Assembly: GCA_021817945.1 (NCBI GenBank) | Contig: JAKAFL010000002.1 | Span: 20,929 to 84,928 of the forward strand | DNA: 64,000 nucleotides | Source: a bacterium | GTDB taxonomy: Bacteria; Verrucomicrobiota; Verrucomicrobiia; Limisphaerales; UBA11358 | Direction: 5' to 3' | Part shown: in pieces, positions 60,167-64,000 of the stretch | How positions within the stretch are numbered: position 1 is the first letter of the stretch | How the letters are laid out: each line of letters starts with the position of its first letter | Notes under the pieces: generated by a model | Databases searched by the model: none | What the model was told of the DNA's origin: nothing | What the model saw: only the letters and a program-made list of their open reading frames with translations | Program-made: the position numbers and the translations under genes

Positions 60167-61990
60167 TCAAAGAGTTCCATTGGTGATTTGTTCAGAAAGA
60201 TAGGTTAACTGCTGCGTGGACTGGCTTTGAGCGGTTTCCATCGCCGTGAATTCACTGGTCCACCGGGCTGTGTCCGATGTGATTTTGTTTTCCAAGTTGG
60301 TGATTTGCGAATTCAGAGCCGTTACCTGCTGGTTCAAGCTGGCCTCATGGTTGGTGATGGTCCCGTTGGTTCCGGTGGTGTCGTTGATGTAATTGTTCAC
60401 CTGCGTGGCCAAGCCGTTGGTCGGGTCATTAAACAGAGATTGAACGCTATTCAGGTTTGATGCCAGCATGCTGTTCAGCGTGGAGGTGTTTACGGAAAGG
60501 GTGTTATTCTGGCCATTGGATTGGATGCCAAGGTCCGAAAGCATCTGGACTGCGCCGGTCAGGCCAGACACAGGGCTGGTGACCAGAGACCTTAAACCTG
60601 ATGCAATACCGTCGGCTGTCAGGTCCCCGGTCAAGACGCCCGGTGTGACCGCCCCGCTGGATGAGGTTTTTACTGCCTGATCGTTGGTAATGGCCGATTG
60701 CAGGGTATTGTAATCCGTCACGAACTGCTGGATGGCAGTGGAAAGCGCGCTGGTGTCGCTGGTCACGTTCAGGGTGACGCTGCCTGTTTGCGCCACGTTC
60801 ACGGTCAGGCCTGGAATGTTGGAAGTGGCTGGGGAAATGGTGTTGGACTGGCTGACCAACTGCTGGGTTCCACCATTCAAGGTGTATAGCAGGTTGTTGC
60901 CCGCCTGAAGCGTCCCACCCGTGAGGCCGGTGGCCTGAAGAAAATTGCCGGTGACATCCTGCATCGAAATGCCCACATCCCCGGTGGTGTTGTTGGTCAG
61001 GGTAAACCGGTTGTTGATGGGATCATACGTAGCCGTCACGCCAGCGGTGGAGCTGTTGATCTGGTTTAGCACGTTTTGGATGCTGTCCGAACTGGCGTTG
61101 AAATTGAAAGTCACCCCGTTGATGGAGAATTGGCCCTTCCCACTGCCGCCATCAGAAATGGTTGTGGCCAGGTTGGCATTGGACATGGTCACGCTGGTTT
61201 GAACATGCCCCAGTGCAGATGTGCTGGTGACGGTTCCCGAATTGTTATTGTACAATTGGGCCACCTGGAGAAAATTGCTGGTGTCCGCAGCGCTGCCCAG
61301 CACTATGGGACTGCTGCTGCTGAGCGTGATTTCATCGGTGGTGGCGCTGTAACTGGCGGTCACTGCATTATTCGTGGCGGAGGCAATGTTGTTGAAAACC
61401 TGCTGGAGGGAATCGGTGGTGGCGATATTCACCTGGGCGCCGTTAACCGTGAAAAAACCCGCCGTCACCGGGGTGGAAAAACCCGCCGTGCCGATGGTTG
61501 TGGAGCTGATGTTGCCACCAGGGCTCAATACCTGGCTGATGTTGCCCGTCCCATTGATTTTAGCCGCCGTGGCCAACTGGCTGATGTTGAAAGTGTAGCT
61601 GCCTAATTCGGCAGCAGAACCCACCGTGGCCGTGGCCACCGAGGAATTGGACGATTGTACCGTGGAACCCGTGTACAAGGATGAATCCTGCAGCGTTTGA
61701 ATATCGGTTTGCAGGGTGGCGAAATCACCATTGATGGAGGTATAAGCGGAAAGCTGGGAGTTTAGATTGCTGATTTGCCGGTTCCATGCTGTTTCTGGCG
61801 CACGCTCTGCCTGGGCGAGAGCGGAAATCACCGTGGACCAATTCATGCCTGAAGCCAGGCCGGTGACCGCCAGGTTGGGCGAATTGGTGGTGGACGTATT
61901 GGAATTGGATATGCTGGGCGGCGTGCCGCTTGCCAACATATTGGCAAGCAGATTGGACGCCGTCACTGGTCCTGAAATGGTGCTGGACAT
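60167..61990 (-). CDS. fliD: Filament cap protein FliD
   Basis: 607 residues from the ATG at 61990 (MSSTISGPVTASNLLANMLA); an upstream start at 62092 would run into the fliC terminator hairpin. FliD N-terminal domain (GLASGMNWSTVISALAQAER; TSINGDFATLQTDIQTLQDS) and C-terminal domain (GIASGLRSLVTSPVSG; LSDLGIQSNGQNNTLSVN; ITNLENKITSDTARWTSEFT). Middle repeats are Ser/Thr/Asn-rich. It is longer than E. coli FliD (468). It caps the filament and guides flagellin folding. Confidence 0.93.
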   Translation of the reverse strand: MSSTISGPVTASNLLANMLASGTPPSISNSNTSTTNSPNLAVTGLASGMNWSTVISALAQAERAPETAWNRQISNLNSQLSAYTSINGDFATLQTDIQTLQDSSLYTGSTVQSSNSSVATATVGSAAELGSYTFNISQLATAAKINGTGNISQVLSPGGNISSTTIGTAGFSTPVTAGFFTVNGAQVNIATTDSLQQVFNNIASATNNAVTASYSATTDEITLSSSSPIVLGSAADTSNFLQVAQLYNNNSGTVTSTSALGHVQTSVTMSNANLATTISDGGSGKGQFSINGVTFNFNASSDSIQNVLNQINSSTAGVTATYDPINNRFTLTNNTTGDVGISMQDVTGNFLQATGLTGGTLQAGNNLLYTLNGGTQQLVSQSNTISPATSNIPGLTVNVAQTGSVTLNVTSDTSALSTAIQQFVTDYNTLQSAITNDQAVKTSSSGAVTPGVLTGDLTADGIASGLRSLVTSPVSGLTGAVQMLSDLGIQSNGQNNTLSVNTSTLNSMLASNLNSVQSLFNDPTNGLATQVNNYINDTTGTNGTITNHEASLNQQVTALNSQITNLENKITSDTARWTSEFTAMETAQSQSTQQLTYLSEQITNGTL

Positions 61991-62072
61991 AGCCGTTATG
62001 AACTCTCGTTCCGCATTTTTATTTGAACCCACTCGGGCTGCCTCAGCTGGGACGCAACCATCCGTATCACTG

Positions 62073-62104
62073 AAAAATCCCGGACGGCGCATTTGCGCCG
62101 TCCG
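62073..62104 (-). terminator. Intrinsic terminator of fliC
   Basis: An 11-base perfect stem (CGGACGGCGCA / TGCGCCGTCCG, two-base loop, 62081-62104) is followed on the minus strand by GGGATTTTTC. It lies about 55 bases beyond the fliC stop, just ahead of fliD, so fliC is probably a single-gene message. A smaller hairpin (TCGGC-N6-GCCGA) lies between it and the stop. Confidence 0.78.
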
Positions 62105-62159
62105 AGAATGATTCCATTAACCTGAATCGGCATTTGAGCCGACTTAATTGTTTAGCGGT

Positions 62160-62969
62160 TCAGCCGATCAACTTCAGAGCGATCTGCGGAATGGCATTGG
62201 CTTGGGCCAACATCGCCGTACCGGTCTGTACCAAGATGTTTTCCTTGGCGTAATTACTACTTTCTGTCGCCACGTTCACATCCATGATGGCGCTGTTTGC
62301 GGCCGCGAGGTTGTTATTTAGCGTCGCCAGTTGCCCGCTGTAATTATTCAAGGTTTCCTGGCTGGCACCCAGAGTTGCACTTAAAACGCCGATTTGCGTG
62401 ATGGCGCTATTCACGGCCGTTTCTGCCGTGGACGCCCCGGCTACTGTACCGATATTTTGCGTGGCCAGCGAGGAGAAGGTGGCAGAGGTCAAATCCACAC
62501 CGGACATGGAAAAGGTGCCGCCATTGCTATCAATTGTAACATTCAAGGCTGTGCCGTTAAACAAACTCACACCATTGAAGTTTTCGGTGGACACGTTGTT
62601 GACATAGCTCGCCAAAGTGCTGAATTCCTGCTGGTACAGGGACCGATCAGCGTTTGATTTGGTGACGTCTTGCGCCTGAACCGAGAGTTCGCTCATGCGG
62701 TCCAGCGCGCTGGTGACCTGGGTCAAATACCCGTTTTGGGTTTGACTGAAAGAAATGGCATCCGAAATATTATTGGAAGCCGCAGTGTTTTCACCTTGTT
62801 GAGACACCAGGCTCAGAGACACCGCATAACCAGCGCTGTCCTGTCCGGGGGATGTGATTTGATTTCCAGACGACAACCGCATCAGCGACTGTTGCAATGC
62901 CGAGTTGGACTGGCTTAGCAGCGTGGCTGTATCCATCGCCGCCGTATTTGTATTAACAACTATTCCCAT
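62160..62969 (-). CDS. fliC: Flagellin FliC
   Basis: 269 residues, short for a flagellin: N-terminal D0/D1 (GIVVNTNTAAMDTATLL; SALQQSLMRLSSGNQITSPG) and C-terminal D1/D0 (NNNLAAANSAIMDVNVATES; ILVQTGTAMLAQANAIPQIA) with only a small middle, so no D2/D3 outer domains. It is the filament subunit exported through the basal body. Expression should depend on the sigma-28 promoter at 63106-63132 and on the leader hairpin. The Shine-Dalgarno GGAAAGAG (62975-62982) is well placed. Only one flagellin gene is seen. Confidence 0.95.
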   Translation of the reverse strand: MGIVVNTNTAAMDTATLLSQSNSALQQSLMRLSSGNQITSPGQDSAGYAVSLSLVSQQGENTAASNNISDAISFSQTQNGYLTQVTSALDRMSELSVQAQDVTKSNADRSLYQQEFSTLASYVNNVSTENFNGVSLFNGTALNVTIDSNGGTFSMSGVDLTSATFSSLATQNIGTVAGASTAETAVNSAITQIGVLSATLGASQETLNNYSGQLATLNNNLAAANSAIMDVNVATESSNYAKENILVQTGTAMLAQANAIPQIALKLIG

Positions 62970-62974
62970 ATATA

Positions 62975-63032
62975 CTCTTTCCGTGAGTTGCCCGTTTTAA
63001 GGGCTTGTTTTTTACGCAACATCCATGTTGCG
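62975..63032 (-). promoter_or_regulatory. fliC leader hairpins with CsrA-type GGA sites
   Basis: In the transcript CGCAACAUGGAUGUUGCG (63032-63015) forms a 7-base stem with a UGGA loop; ACAUGGAUGU matches the CsrA consensus ACARGGAUGU at nine of ten positions. A second hairpin, GCCC-N7-GGGC, follows (63004-62990). A second GGA lies in the Shine-Dalgarno GGAAAGAG (62982-62975), about 42 bases from the first. CsrA bound to both would block translation. Binding is inferred. Confidence 0.72.
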
Positions 63033-63105
63033 CGACGAGATTTCTTTCAGGCACCCATCAATTTCCTGCCGACAGTTGGTGGCCGTCGAACGCCATTTGC
63101 ACTTA

Positions 63106-63132
63106 ATATCGGCAACATTGGGTGAGACTTGA
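63106..63132 (-). promoter_or_regulatory. Sigma-28 promoter of fliC
   Basis: On the minus strand TCAA (63129-63132), exactly 15 bases, then GCCGATAT (63106-63113), close to TAAA-N15-GCCGATAA. Transcription would begin near 63099, giving a leader of about 130 bases. Confidence 0.75.
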
Positions 63133-63385
63133 GGGAATTCTATCTTTTTTGAAACATGCAGCTGCAATCATCAGTTTTTGATGGCTTTTAAAATTTGTGT
63201 TATCGCTTACAGATAAATATTTTACGTCATTTTAGCCCACAGAATACAACCGTTCACAGGATATGGCTCATGGGTTGATTTGAGGCGGTTTTTAAGGGGT
63301 TAAAGCGGGGTTTAAAACTGTGGCTCCCGGGAAACACACATGAAGCCAGCTTGACAGCAATAGCCGCAGACTTTTGAATGCGCGG
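63133..63385. other. Divergent gap between fliC and the oxidase gene
   Basis: AT-rich, about 250 bases. It has a small inverted repeat TTATC-N7-GATAA near 63200 but no promoter I would defend for the plus-strand gene. Confidence 0.4.
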
Positions 63386-64000
63386 ATGTCCAAGCGATCC
63401 GTTTGGTTGCGGAAACTCGAGCGCCTTTTGCCCGGTGAAATGGAACTGGCCCCTGGTGTCCTGGAGAAATATTCCGGCGATAAATGGTTTGCCACCCATA
63501 AACCCGAGGCGGTGGCTTTGCCTCGAAACACGGCAAGCGTGAGCCGCATTCTTAAATTTGCCAATGAGCATGGAATCCCCGTCACGCCACGCGGGGCCGC
63601 CCATGGCTATGTGGGCGGATGCGTACCCATGCAAGGAGGCATTGCCCTGTCACTGGAAAGGATGGACCGGATCCTGGAAATCAACCGGCGCGACTTTGCC
63701 GCCGTGGTCCAGCCGTTTGTCAACACGGAGACATTTCAAAGAGAGGTGGAACGGCGCGGTTTATTTTACCCGCCGGATCCCGCCAGCCGTGCCAGCAACT
63801 CTCTGGGGGGCAATATTGCCACCAACGCCGGCGGCCCAAGATGCCTGAAATACGGCGTCACCAGGGATTATGTTCTTGGCCTGGAAGTGGTCCTTGCCAA
63901 CGGCAGCATTACAAGGCTGGGCGGGCGCACGCATAAAAACAAAACAGGATTCGACCTGCACCGCCTGTTTGTGGGGTCCGAGGGTCTTTTGGGGGTGATC
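63386..64000 (+). CDS. FAD-linked oxidase, GlcD-like, partial at the window edge
   Basis: 205 codons from the ATG at 63386 to the right edge with no stop; the C-terminal half is outside. The FAD-binding type 4 (PCMH) domain is clear: VTPRGAAHGYVGGCVPMQGG, FYPPDPASRASNSLGGNIAT, NAGGPRCLKYGVTRDYVLGL and LFVGSEGLLGVI. These fit the glycolate oxidase GlcD / D-lactate dehydrogenase group, which oxidise 2-hydroxy acids. Substrate cannot be fixed from half a protein. A TTG at 63374 is an alternative start. It is divergent from fliC and probably unrelated to motility. Confidence 0.88.
   Translation, partial: MSKRSVWLRKLERLLPGEMELAPGVLEKYSGDKWFATHKPEAVALPRNTASVSRILKFANEHGIPVTPRGAAHGYVGGCVPMQGGIALSLERMDRILEINRRDFAAVVQPFVNTETFQREVERRGLFYPPDPASRASNSLGGNIATNAGGPRCLKYGVTRDYVLGLEVVLANGSITRLGGRTHKNKTGFDLHRLFVGSEGLLGVI

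Noticed and set aside
61991..62092. Upstream extension of fliD
   Set aside because: It would begin inside the fliC terminator hairpin; the ATG at 61990 gives a normal FliD N-terminus.
1..64000. CRISPR array, rRNA, tRNA or prophage
   Set aside because: No regular direct repeats with spacers, no rRNA-like sequence, no phage structural genes were seen.

Overview
The window reads as chromosome of a Gram-negative (diderm) bacterium, most likely a member of the Verrucomicrobiota (Pedosphaera/Limisphaerales-like). The basis is inference: P-ring and L-ring flagellar genes imply an outer membrane; hopanoid-type radical SAM genes, a secreted repeat protein ending in the FYRVL-type tail common in that phylum, and the overall coding style fit, but no rRNA or ribosomal marker is present to prove it.

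Region 1 (1-17 kb) is a mixed chromosomal/accessory stretch: the N-terminal 315 codons of an AAA15-type ATPase (minus strand, running off the left edge), a one-piece transketolase, a HipBA toxin-antitoxin pair with a promoter-embedded palindrome, a phospholipid N-methyltransferase-like protein, a TPR secretory protein divergent from a tiny lipoprotein, two hopanoid radical SAM enzymes (HpnH-like, HpnJ-like), a sigma-54 activator, an MFS transporter, a large secreted protein and a broken transposase.

Region 2 (17.1-47.3 kb) is a nearly complete flagellar locus on the plus strand. I read three transcription units, each headed by a sigma-54 (-24/-12) promoter with exact GG-N10-GC spacing: (i) flgB-flgC-fliE-fliF-fliG-fliH-fliI-fliJ-motE-like-fliK-flgD-flgE-fliL-fliM-fliN-fliO-fliP-fliQ-fliR-flhB-flhA-flhF; (ii) small membrane protein-fliA-motA-motB-CxC protein; (iii) flgF-flgG-flgA-flgH-flgI-flgJ-flgN-flgK-flgL-fliW-csrA. 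The NtrC-type activator at 10.6 kb is the obvious candidate to fire them. FliA (sigma-28) would then read two sigma-28 promoters on the minus strand: one for flagellin fliC and one for a FlgM-like/fliS/fliT-like/signalling operon.

Region 3 (47.4-63.4 kb) holds a sugar-nucleotide epimerase and a 2058-residue multi-domain glycosyltransferase directly behind csrA, then, on the minus strand, a degenerate HD-GYP response regulator, a hybrid histidine kinase, fliT-like, fliS, a FlgM-like protein, a secreted protein of unknown function, fliD and fliC. The fliC 5' leader carries a hairpin presenting GGA in its loop plus a GGA in the Shine-Dalgarno, which is what a CsrA target looks like, and fliW-csrA are in the same locus. 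A FAD-linked oxidase (GlcD-like) begins at 63.4 kb and runs off the right edge.

The most interesting items are the probable FliW-CsrA-flagellin leader switch, the giant glycosyltransferase (a candidate flagellin glycosylation machine of mosaic composition), and several departures in core flagellar parts (FlhB NPTR, FliM without a CheY-binding peptide, FlgH without a lipobox, FlhF with weak GTPase motifs and no FlhG). No chemotaxis genes, tRNA, rRNA or CRISPR array were seen.
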